Shown: piece by piece, positions 8,383-16,407 of the stretch | Numbering within the stretch: position 1 is the stretch's first letter | How the letters are laid out: the number at the start of each line of letters is the position of its first letter | Origin: JAENVT01 sp963773085 | Lineage (GTDB): Bacteria > Actinomycetota > Acidimicrobiia > Acidimicrobiales > Ilumatobacteraceae | Reading direction: 5' to 3' | NCBI GenBank assembly: GCA_963773085.1 | Contig: CAVYZS010000018.1 | Span: forward strand, 744,001 to 808,000 | DNA: 64,000 nucleotides | Made by a program: the position numbers and the translations under genes | The notes under the pieces: model-generated | What the model saw: only the letters and a program-made list of their open reading frames with translations | The model's database searches: none | Told to the model about the DNA's origin: nothing

Positions 8383-8512
8383 GTCTGGTCTCGTTCAACA
8401 TCATCGTGTCCGGCGATCCACATGCTGCGGATCAACTGACTCCAGCGGGTCGTTCCGCGACCGTAGCGGACGAGCGCTGCCTCCCGAAGAGGCTTGCGCT
8501 CGGCAAAAGTGC

Positions 8513-8541
8513 TTGAGGATCGGGGCCAAGAGTCTTATCAT
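8513..8541 (+). promoter_or_regulatory. Sigma-70-type promoter for the secreted protein gene at 8726
   Basis: TTGAGG at 8513-8518 and TATCAT at 8536-8541 are separated by 17 bases, a near-consensus housekeeping promoter. It lies in the 343-base gap between the ClC gene and the secreted protein gene and would leave a leader of about 175 bases with GGGGAGAG before the ATG. No riboswitch fold was recognised in that leader. Confidence 0.5.
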
Positions 8542-8725
8542 CGCGGCGGGCTCCGAGCGCACGATCCAATTTTCGGCCTGGGGAAGCTGTCTGCTCCGCA
8601 TCGGGGTCTTGTGAAAAAGATTCAAGCCAGAGGATTCGGAACATCGGGACCAACGCCTGCGCCACCCCTGATGACAGGAGCGATGCGTTTGGCGTTGCCA
8701 TGCCCGAGCTGAGGGGAGAGTTGAG

Positions 8726-9292
8726 ATGAACGTGAAGAGATTTGTCATTGTCGGTCTCACCGGAGTGGCGGTGATGGTGCCGGCGATTGCATTTGCCACG
8801 AACAGCGAGGAGGCATCACCGACTTTGGTTCAGACGGTTCGGGATGCGACGCGGACTTTTCGTGATGTCAACAACGCGACGGGCTACGCGTCGCTTGCTG
8901 CCTGCGTGAACAGTCCTGAAGAAGGCGCGATGGGAATCCATTACGCCAACGGAGGTCTCATCGGTGATGGTGTCCTCAACGCCACCACGCCCGAGTTGTT
9001 GATCTACGAGCAGCGCAACGGACGACTCCGTTTGGTCGGTGTCGAGTTCCTTGTCTTCGCTGCACAGTGGAATGACCCCGAAGTCGGTAATCCCGATGGC
9101 GCGCCGGTGCTGCAGGGTCAGCTTTTCAACTACGTCGGCTCTCCGAACCGGTACGGCTTGCCTGCTTTCTACGAGCTGCACGTGTGGGCGTGGCGCGACA
9201 ACCCGAAAGGCCCGTTCGCCGACTTCAACCCCGCCGTGTCGTGTGAGGAATACGTCGGCGAGGGCATGTCAGGGATGAACCACGGCGGGTAG
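8726..9292 (+). CDS. Exported hypothetical protein
   Basis: A 188-residue secreted protein. It has a signal peptide (MNVKRFVIVGLTGVAVMVPAIAFA, cleavage near FATN), then a compact domain with GYASLAACVNSPEEGAMGIHY, PELLIYEQRNGRLRLVGVEFLV and a C-terminal FYELHVWAWRDNPKGPFADFNPAVSCEEY. The two Cys (about residues 60 and 170) could pair. The last block is a recurring feature of a family of bacterial exported hypothetical proteins that I recall but cannot name by function. A strong GGGGAGAG precedes the ATG. The downstream region is decayed. Confidence 0.75.
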   Translation: MNVKRFVIVGLTGVAVMVPAIAFATNSEEASPTLVQTVRDATRTFRDVNNATGYASLAACVNSPEEGAMGIHYANGGLIGDGVLNATTPELLIYEQRNGRLRLVGVEFLVFAAQWNDPEVGNPDGAPVLQGQLFNYVGSPNRYGLPAFYELHVWAWRDNPKGPFADFNPAVSCEEYVGEGMSGMNHGG

Positions 9293-9344
9293 AGACAACG
9301 CGGTCGTCGATTGGAGGTCCGCGTCCGTTCTTCGTCACCGCATC

Positions 9345-9640
9345 AGGGACGACGAAGGCGGCATCAGCACATTTGGGTTCTTGCCGTCGAATCCAATTGT
9401 CGGCGCCGGGACGGTGTTCGTGGGGTCCAACGGAGAATCTTCTTGCCAGCTCTACGCGCTCGACCTCCTCACAGGGAGGCCCGTGTGGCGTGCGCCGGTG
9501 CCCGCGCGGAGAGTTGGGCTCACCGGTGTGGGCAAATTGTGTCGTGTTCGTCGGGTCCGGACAGCGATTTCTACGTTCGCCGCGCCGACGTCGATGCCGA
9601 GAACGGCGAACTCGACAAGGCGCGAACCACAGTCCTTCAA
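9345..9640 (+). pseudogene. Remnant of a PQQ-type beta-propeller repeat protein
   Basis: Three frames in sequence give pieces of PQQ-like propeller repeats: NPIVGAGTVFVGSNGESSCQLYALDLLTGRPVWR, then SPVWANCVVFVGSG, then SDFYVRRADVDAENGEL. The pattern (VFVGS, YALD, TGRPVW) is that of PQQ/quinoprotein-type propeller strands. Two shifts of frame within 250 bases and no start codon or neighbouring blades show a broken gene fragment. It lies in the 505-base gap before the patatin gene; the rest of that gap holds nothing I recognise. Confidence 0.6.
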
Positions 9641-9797
9641 GAACAGAACTCCAACGAACAAGGAGAAAAATCCTCGGAGGACTCCCATGAATGACACCTC
9701 CAACGTCGAGAACGGATTCTGACCGTCGGTTCTGCGGATCGTCAGCCGATGACAGACTAGGGGGCGAGCGTGGCGCGTATGCCTGGAGGGATGACGG

Positions 9798-11757
9798 ATG
9801 ACGACGGTGAAACCGAAGGCACCGAGGACCAAGCCGGTGGATGCATGCGATGTGGTGATGAAGGGCGGAATCACCTCGGGCGTGGTGTACCCGCGTGCAT
9901 TGCGTCTGTTGGGAACGCACTACCGATTCAAAGGCATCGGCGGGGCGTCCGCCGGCGCACTTGGCGCGGCTCTGGGCGCAGCGGCAGAACTCGGTCGCGG
10001 CGACGGCGGTTTCGACATCCTCGACGGGTTGCCCGACGAGCTCGTCGACGGCAAGCTGGCCAAGTTGTTCCAGCCTCAGCACCAAACGCGCAAGGTGTTG
10101 GACCTCATGCTCGTGGCGACGGGCAGCGACCGCTCCGGCCCGAAGCGGCATGGTGCGGCGGCATTTCTGGCGATTGTGTGGCGAGCTATTCGGTCGTTTC
10201 CGATTGCCGGCCTCCTCGGCATCGCGCCTGGCCTGTTGTGTGTGATTGTCGGCGTGATCGGTGGGGACGGTGCGGGCGTGGTGCTCATCATCGCGGGACT
10301 GATTCTCGTGCTCGTGGGCTGGACGGTCGCCGTCGTGTGGCGGGTCTACCGGCTCTTCACCATCGACATCCCCGCCAATCGGTTCGGTATCTGTTCCGGG
10401 CTGAGCACCAAGGACGGCGAGCCTGGCCTCACGGACTGGCTTTCGGCGAAGATCGACGCGATCGCGGGACTCTCCTCCGCCGCGGCGCCACTGACCTTCG
10501 GGCACCTGTGGGCTGGAAAGGACGGCAGTGGTGATGCATCCAACCGCGACATCGACTTGCGACTGATCACGACATGTCTTACCGAAGGCACGCCATTCGA
10601 GATGCCGTTCGAGGCACGCCGATTCTTCTTCGACCCCGAGGAGTGGAGACAACTCTTCCCCGAATACGTCGTGGCCGCACTCGAGCAAGCACCCGACGCC
10701 GAACCGCAACCGTCCGATTCGGCAACCGATCAGGCTGCCGAACCAAGTGACCCAGAGGCGGATGATGACGGCTCGGCAAAGAAGACGGAATGGCAGTGGG
10801 AGACAGAGCAAGCGGCCGTGAAGAAGCTGCGCCGCCTGCCCGACGCAGAACATTTGCCGGTCATCGTCGCGACGCGGATGTCGTTGAGTTTTCCGTTGCT
10901 CATCGCGGCCGTACCCCTCTATACGATCAACAGAAGAGACACGACGAACGAGAACGCCATCAGCAAATTTCGCAACGGCGACACCTCCGCGAAGGTCTAT
11001 TTCAGCCAGCGCGTGGTTCACCGATGGCGGTTTCTGCAGCAACTTTCCGGTGTACTTGTTCGACGCAGCCCTTCCGTCGCGGCCCACGTTTGCGATCAAC
11101 CTCGGCTCTTTCTCAAGGGGGGTCGAGCCCGATCCGACGGATCAGACCAAGAACATCGAGTGGGCCAAGAACAATCGATCAGGCATCCTCCCCCCTCATA
11201 CCGAACTGCCCACGAAGGGGCTCGGTGCGGTCACCGGGTTCGCCAGTGCGGCGATCGATACGGCACGAAACTGGCAGGACAACTCTCATCTCGACCTTCC
11301 CGGGTACCACGACCGAATCGTTCGTGTGTTGCAGACCAAGTCGGAGGGCGGCATGAACCTGCGGATGAGCACCAACACGATCAAAGGACTCGCCGAGCGG
11401 GGTGAAACCGCGGCGCAGGTGATGGTGGAACAGTTCAACTCTCCTCACTATGCCAACGGCGGAACTGGTTGGGACAACCATCGCTGGGTCAGATACCGTG
11501 CGCTGCTCTCAGTGCTGCCCGACTGGATTGCGTCCTATCAGCGGGGTCTCGCCGTGCTGCAGGTTGATCCTGCCAAGCCACCCAGCTACGGCTTGAAGAC
11601 CACCGCCCAGCGCGACCTGGCAGAGACGGTGACAACGACGTTGAGCCAGCTGGCGCAGGAGATCGATCAGGCCAAAGCCGATCACCCTCGCGTGGTGACC
11701 GATCTGACCGCTGCGCCACAACCTCGCGGCCGACTACGCCGGATACCGCAAATCTGA
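9798..11757 (+). CDS. Patatin-like phospholipase, RpoH-suppressor type, with a frameshift
   Basis: A lipid acyl hydrolase of about 650 residues. The oxyanion motif is VMKGGITSGVVYPRAL (about residue 20), the nucleophile elbow GIGGASAGALG (GxSxG, about 50) and the catalytic Asp in TDGGFCSNFPV. Between them lie two or three hydrophobic segments (about residues 125-190), suggesting membrane attachment, and an acidic linker. The frame changes between about 10990 and 11020: the first frame reads to KVYFS and the DGG motif with the rest lies one frame over, ending at 11757. Both halves look intact, so this is either a sequencing indel or recent inactivation. RpoH-suppressor patatins are known; the substrate is unknown. 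Confidence 0.82.
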
Positions 11758-11767
11758 GGAGCGCAGA

Positions 11768-12220
11768 GTGACCCGGAAATACGACAGGTCACGGTGGAGT
11801 TCCTCCGCCGAGGTCCCGGCACAACCAGTATCGACGCTGGGACTATGCAACGCAGGACGCTCGCTTCACCTGCGAGCAGTGCGACCTTGGGCAGCAACTC
11901 CAAGCACTCGGGTCCAGCTCGACCGACTTCACCATAACATTCGAGCGGGCTTCGCTGCTCCTCGCAGAACTCGCGGGCTATTGGAACCCGCCCAGATGGC
12001 AGGACAAGCCCAGGATTCTCACCGCGACGTTCCCGGCGGGGCTGAACTACCCTGACGGCGAGATTGGAACCGCCGAAAAGTCCTGGCTGTTGGCGACTTC
12101 TTCGCCGAGGAGGCCGAGGGCGACGCGGGCCCCTGCGACGCCCCCGACCTCGTTCACCATCCGGGTGATTATCTGTGCAAGAAGACTCCACCGCTCGTGA
12201 CGAACACCACGACGAGCTGA
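11768..12220 (+). pseudogene. Decayed coding debris, possibly a zinc-ribbon-like protein
   Basis: No single open frame spans this stretch. One frame starts GTG with TRKYDRSRW; another then gives QYRRWDYATQDARFTCEQCDLG, with a CxxC pair like a zinc-ribbon half; a third gives VLAVGDFFAEEAEGDAGPCDAPD near 12080-12150. Together they look like one gene broken by several frameshifts, downstream of the patatin gene. The zinc-ribbon reading is tentative and the tail could be chance. Confidence 0.35.
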
Positions 12221-12238
12221 TGGTGAGTCGTTCGGGTG

Positions 12239-13438
12239 TCAGCGGGGCCGCTGGCGGCGGCCGGTGCGGGCGGCGAACGCGTCGAGCGCCTCGAGCACGT
12301 CTCGGGCGCGCGCCACAACCGGTCGCGCTTGTTGTTCGTGAACTCGACGAGCACACCAGCGTCGACGAGCGGTTGGAGCGCCCGATACACGTTCGTCTGC
12401 GGGATGCCCAGTTCACGGCTCAACGACGGCAGCGTTGACCACTGGATGCCGCACCACGATCTCGGTGACCTTCCACGCAGCGGCATCGCGGCGGGCCTTC
12501 ACCCGTTGTGCCCAGTCGTCACGGACACGGTGGAGGTCACCGACGAGCTGCCGGCCGTTGGCGAGCGCAGCGAACGTGGCGTCGGCGAACCGTTCGACGA
12601 TCGGGACCGGGTCGCCGTCACGGTATGCGCCGAGCGCGGCGAAGTAGGCGTCGATGTCGGTCAGCAAGCCGGCTGACACCGGGACGGTGACCTGTCGGGT
12701 GAGGCGGGCATGGCGCAGTTGTGCGTGGACGAGTGCCCGCCCGACGCGGCCGTTGCCATCCGGAAACGGGTGGATCGTCTCGAACTGGGCGTGGGTGATC
12801 GCCACGTGTGCGAGGGTCGGGATGTCGTTGCGGGCGATGAACCGGATCAGGTCGTCGATCGCAGCCGGCACCCGGTCGTGGTGCGGGGGGATGAACTGGG
12901 CGCCGTGCGGGCTGTAGTCACCGCCACCGATCCACACTTGCTGTTCACGCCACCGTCCGGCGATCGTCGGGGCGCTGTCGCGCAGGAGCGCGTCGTGCAT
13001 GTTGAGGATCGCCGACCCGTCGAGTCGGTCGGCGAGCGCGATCGCAGCGCTCATCGCCCGTTCGTTGGCGACGATCAACGCTGCGTTGCGGTTCCCATGG
13101 CCGAGTTCGGCTTCGGCGATCGCCCGTGCCGAGGCGGTCAGGTTCTCGATCTTCGACGACGCAGCGGATTCCGAACGAAGCAGGATCGCAGCGAAGGGGG
13201 CGATCTCGGCCCCGGCCTCGGCGTCGAAGCGGGCGATCTCGGTGCTCGCGTCCTCTGCGGCGGCCAGGACTGCGGCCGGCACGGTGGCCTGCACCTCGGC
13301 GATCGCCGGCGGGATAGCCGCTCGGTACGGCAGACGGGCGAGCAGGCGGGTCTGGCGTGACGCCAGCAGGTCGTCACGGCTGTGCCAGTCGTAGGCTTCG
13401 AAGTCGATGGGCGGCCAGGCCATGCGATCGTTTACCAC
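12239..13438 (-). CDS. Fic-domain AMP-transferase with C-terminal winged helix, frameshifted
   Basis: A Fic (filamentation induced by cAMP) protein that would transfer AMP or a similar group to a target protein. The catalytic motif HPFPDGNGRVGRAL (HxFx(D/E)GNGRxxR) is complete. The N-terminal inhibitory helix carries SSKIEN, matching (S/T)xxxE(G/N) of self-inhibited class II Fic enzymes. The first frame runs to 12413; a shift near 12440 resumes as LSRELGIPQTNVYRAL (helix-turn-helix), and a second near 12300 gives DVLEALDAFAARTGRR up to a TGA at 12239. The GTG at 13438 follows a strong AAGGAGGAGG. The catalytic part is unbroken; the DNA-binding tail is not. Confidence 0.8.
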
Positions 13439-13453
13439 TACACCTCCTCCTTG

Positions 13454-13479
13454 GTATCACTTATGATTAGAAGTGATAC
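13454..13479 (-). promoter_or_regulatory. Inverted-repeat operator in front of the Fic gene
   Basis: GTATCACTT (13454-13462) and AAGTGATAC (13471-13479) form a perfect 9-base inverted repeat with an 8-base spacer, about 15 bases upstream of the Fic GTG start and just before its Shine-Dalgarno. The Fic protein, if restored, ends in a winged-helix domain, so autoregulation at this site is a reasonable inference. Confidence 0.5.
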
Positions 13480-13859
13480 TACCGTGTCGGGTTGGTATCG
13501 GTTTGCACTCAATCGGCGCTGCGGTACCGATTTCAGCAGACGGTGATCGCTGAGACGAGGTCGCGACCAGCCGGGCAATGGCAGCTCTGCGCTCCTTGCA
13601 GCCCTGTCGGATCATCTCGGCGCGTATGGCATCCCGCTCGATGGTGCGCTCTGCCATTGCTTCGACCGAGTCCCACGATTGATCGGCAGACACTGGTGGT
13701 ATCTCCAACTCAGCGATTCGCGCAGACCCTTCCGCCGTAGTTTGCCATCCCGACTGCTCAGGTTCGTCAGCGATCAGTCGGCCCATGACATCGGCTGCCG
13801 CCCGATCGGACCGTTCGAGAAAGTGGGCGTAGACATTGAGCGTGGTGGCCGGACCTTCT
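13457..13859 (-). pseudogene. C-terminal remnant of a tyrosine recombinase (integrase) abutting tRNA-Glu
   Basis: Reading away from tRNA-Glu, an open frame begins directly at the end of its CCA and gives PATTLNVYAHFLERSDRAAADV, the last helix of a phage-type tyrosine recombinase, with the active-site Tyr in LNVYAHF. Everything upstream in the protein, including the Arg/His catalytic residues, is absent. The frame then runs on for about 100 residues of unrecognisable sequence. Integrases commonly insert into tRNA 3' ends, so this is the scar of an element that used this tRNA. The junction lies within one base of the tRNA end. Confidence 0.72.
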
Positions 13860-13935
13860 TGGCAGCCCCAACGGGATTCGAACCCGTGCCGCCACCTTGA
13901 GAGGGTGGTGTCCTAGGCCACTAGACGATGGGGCC
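13860..13935 (-). tRNA. tRNA-Glu (anticodon CUC)
   Basis: Seventy-six bases including an encoded CCA. The acceptor stem GGCCCCA pairs with TGGGGCT (one G-U), the anticodon arm CCACC/GGTGG encloses loop CTCTCAA with anticodon CTC, and the T arm is CGGGTTCGAATCCCG. The integrase remnant begins immediately after the CCA end. tRNA-Gln, ydcF and gltX lie upstream on the same strand. Confidence 0.95.
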
Positions 13936-14089
13936 ATGTAGCCCCAGCACACTACCAACGGCGTTGATGCCTACCAACCGATGCGACCGATGCCAAACGA
14001 CCGATGCCAAAACGACCGAAGGCCGGCCTGGCGGCCGACCTTCCACGAGATCTTGGCAACGACATTTGGCGATGACATGTTGGCAAGAG

Positions 14090-14161
14090 CTGGGGAACAA
14101 GGACTCGAACCCTGAATAACAGTACCAGAAACTGCTGTGTTACCAATTACACCATTCCCCA
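14090..14161 (-). tRNA. tRNA-Gln (anticodon CUG)
   Basis: Seventy-two bases without an encoded CCA. The acceptor stem TGGGGAA pairs with TTCCCCA, the first base is U as in many tRNA-Gln, and the anticodon loop TTCTGGT gives CTG. The T arm is CAGGGTTCGAGTCCTTG. This is the substrate of the GlnRS at 4558-6270. It stands 155 bases upstream of tRNA-Glu on the same strand; the bases between show only a short GACCGATGCCAAA-like duplication. Confidence 0.94.
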
Positions 14162-14222
14162 TCGGGGCGAACCCGTGGAACACGAAGTCTAACAACCCAC
14201 CCCGATCGGTCACACCCGGGAT

Positions 14223-14960
14223 TCAGCCCGTGATCGACAGCAGCCGCTTGAATCCGATGAGTCGGCCGGCGGCGATTCCCGCAGCCTCTTCCAACTCTTT
14301 GATCACGGCGGTCTTGCCGTGCACTGGGCTGGTCCGAGTCGGCGATACGTAGGCGACCAGCCCGAGCTCCTGGGCGATCAACCGCGATCGCAACGAATGG
14401 AAGGGGTCGGTGACCACCAGGACTCGGAACAATCCGCGTTCGTGCAGCAGATCGGCGACGCCGTCGAGTGAGGCGTACGAGCTGTGTCCCGCCGCCTCCT
14501 GGAGAATCGCATCCGCCGGAACACCACGATCGATCAGGTAGTTGGCCGAGGCCTCGGCCTCGGTGAAGCGATCTCCCGGCTGGTTGCCACCGGTCACGAC
14601 CATCACCGGAGCAAGGCCGAGGTGCCAGAGGTCCGCGGCGTGGTCGAGCCGGGCGGCAAGCTGCGGCGAAGGCCGTCCGTCGTACTGGGCAGCGCCCATC
14701 ACGACAATGGCATCCACGGGGCGGGCCTGATCGCTGCGGCCAGTGGAGTGCACCTGATACGCGGTCACTGCGTAGTACCCGACGCTCAGCAGCACCAGCG
14801 CTGCCACTGCGACGAGCAACCGGCTCCATCTTCGACGACGGACGATCGGCGTTCCACCGACCGGGGTGGGGTCGGTGGCGACGACATCGACCGTTGGCAC
14901 CTCCACCGTGGGAGTTCCGTGCGGCGGGGTCACCGCCACCATCGGGTCGAGGTCGCTCAC
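14223..14960 (-). CDS. YdcF/SanA-family DUF218 membrane-anchored protein
   Basis: A 245-residue protein with a proline-rich cytoplasmic start, one transmembrane helix (LLVAVAALVLLSVGYYAV, about residues 47-64) and a DUF218 domain. The domain signatures are VDAIVVMGAAQYDGRPS, VVTGGNQPGD, TEAEASANYL and VVTDPFHSLR. DUF218 proteins are linked to envelope and peptidoglycan functions, but no reaction is established. The GTG start overlaps the gltX stop (GTGA), so it is translated with gltX; tRNA-Gln lies 61 bases beyond its stop. Confidence 0.86.
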   Translation of the reverse strand: MSDLDPMVAVTPPHGTPTVEVPTVDVVATDPTPVGGTPIVRRRRWSRLLVAVAALVLLSVGYYAVTAYQVHSTGRSDQARPVDAIVVMGAAQYDGRPSPQLAARLDHAADLWHLGLAPVMVVTGGNQPGDRFTEAEASANYLIDRGVPADAILQEAAGHSSYASLDGVADLLHERGLFRVLVVTDPFHSLRSRLIAQELGLVAYVSPTRTSPVHGKTAVIKELEEAAGIAAGRLIGFKRLLSITG

Positions 14961-16363
14961 GCCTTCGCAGCCACTGTCAACCGCCTCAGCACTTCCTCCC
15001 GCCCCAACACTTCGAGTGCCTCGAACAATGGCGGACCGACCGTTCGACCTGTGATCGCCACACGAATCGGCGCTTGCGCCTTGCCCTTCTTCAGCTCGTG
15101 CTGCTCACCCACGGCTTCGAGGGTCGCTTTCAGAGCATCTGCGTGCCACTGCGGCAGCTGCCGGTAGGCGTCGGTCACCTCGGCGAGCACCTCGGTGGCG
15201 TGCGGAGCGGCGATCGTCTTGGCCCACGCCTCGTGGTCGAGCACGGGGTCGGGTAGGAACAGGAAGTCAATGACACCAGGTACTTCAGACAGGGTGTTCG
15301 CTCGCGACTGGACAACGGAGGCCATCGCCGCGAACTTCGAAGCGTCGAACCGCCCCGGGGGCCACGGCGCGTCGGGTGACAGAAGGAACGGCTGGCACGC
15401 GGCGATGAATTCGTCCGTCGGCAACATACGGATGTACTCACCATTGAACGCGGCAAGCTTCTTGACGTCGAAGAACGCCGGCGAGTGGTTGACGTCTTCC
15501 AGCCGGAAGTCGCGCTCGATCGCCGCCCAGGGAACGATCTCTCGATCACCCGGTGGCGACCAGCCCAGGGTCATCAGGTAGTTGACCATCGCCTCGGCCA
15601 GGTAGCCCTCGGCACGGTACTGCTCGACCGCCACCTTGTCGCGGCGCTTCGAGAGTTTCTTGCGCTGCTCGTTGACGAGGAGCGGAACGTGTGCCCACTC
15701 TGGCGGCTGGTGCCCGAGCGCCTGCCACAACAGTTGCTGTTTCGGCGTGTTGGGAAGGTGCTCTTCGGCACGCACGACGTGAGAGATACGCATCTCGATG
15801 TCGTCGACGACGTTGGCGAGTAGGAACATCGGCGTGCCGTTGCCTCGCAGAAGCACGAAGTCCTCGATCGTCTCGTGATCGAATTCGACGTCGCCGCGTA
15901 CCAGGTCGTGAACGATCGTGGTGCCTTCGGGGACACGGAAGCGCAGCACCCGGCCGGGGCCCGGGCCGAGACCACGGTCGCGGGAGTAGCCGTCGTATCC
16001 ACTGGCGCCCGTCGCCTTGGCCCGCTCCTGGATCTGCTCCGAGGTGAGATCGCAGTAGTACGCGGCACCCGCCTCGAACAGCCGCTCGGCCGCCGCCAGG
16101 TGGGCCGCCGCGTACTGGCTCTGGAAGTACGGGCCCTCGAAGGTTGGGTCGTCGCTGTGGATGCCGATCCACGCCAGGGCGTCAATGATCCCCTGCGTCC
16201 ATTCCGGTCGGTTGCGGGCCTCGTCGGTGTCCTCGATGCGGAGGACGAACGTGCCACCGAGCCGCTTGGCCAGTGCCCAGTTGTAGAGCGCGGTGCGCGC
16301 CCCACCGACGTGGAAGAACCCCGTGGGTGATGGCGCGAATCGAAGTCGAGGGCCGCTGCTCAT
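14957..16363 (-). CDS. gltX: Glutamyl-tRNA synthetase
   Basis: A 468-residue class I synthetase that charges tRNA-Glu. The HIGH motif is in FAPSPTGFFHVGGARTALYNW (His-Val-Gly-Gly, about residues 10-25) and KMSKS is KLSKRRD (about 245). RIEDTDEARN and the C-terminal helical anticodon domain are normal and the length is typical. Whether it is strictly tRNA-Glu specific cannot be read here, but a separate glnS in the window makes that likely. It is first in a unit gltX-ydcF followed by tRNA-Gln and tRNA-Glu. Confidence 0.96.
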   Translation of the reverse strand: MSSGPRLRFAPSPTGFFHVGGARTALYNWALAKRLGGTFVLRIEDTDEARNRPEWTQGIIDALAWIGIHSDDPTFEGPYFQSQYAAAHLAAAERLFEAGAAYYCDLTSEQIQERAKATGASGYDGYSRDRGLGPGPGRVLRFRVPEGTTIVHDLVRGDVEFDHETIEDFVLLRGNGTPMFLLANVVDDIEMRISHVVRAEEHLPNTPKQQLLWQALGHQPPEWAHVPLLVNEQRKKLSKRRDKVAVEQYRAEGYLAEAMVNYLMTLGWSPPGDREIVPWAAIERDFRLEDVNHSPAFFDVKKLAAFNGEYIRMLPTDEFIAACQPFLLSPDAPWPPGRFDASKFAAMASVVQSRANTLSEVPGVIDFLFLPDPVLDHEAWAKTIAAPHATEVLAEVTDAYRQLPQWHADALKATLEAVGEQHELKKGKAQAPIRVAITGRTVGPPLFEALEVLGREEVLRRLTVAAKA

Positions 16364-16407
16364 GTGCCGTTCACCCTACCGGTCGTACCGTTTTCAGGGT
16401 GGGCGGG

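Noticed and set aside
9293..13860. A second attachment site matching the tRNA-Glu 3' end
   Set aside because: The T-arm/acceptor sequence of tRNA-Glu was looked for on both strands between 9.3 kb and the tRNA and not recognised by eye, so island limits on that side are not claimed.
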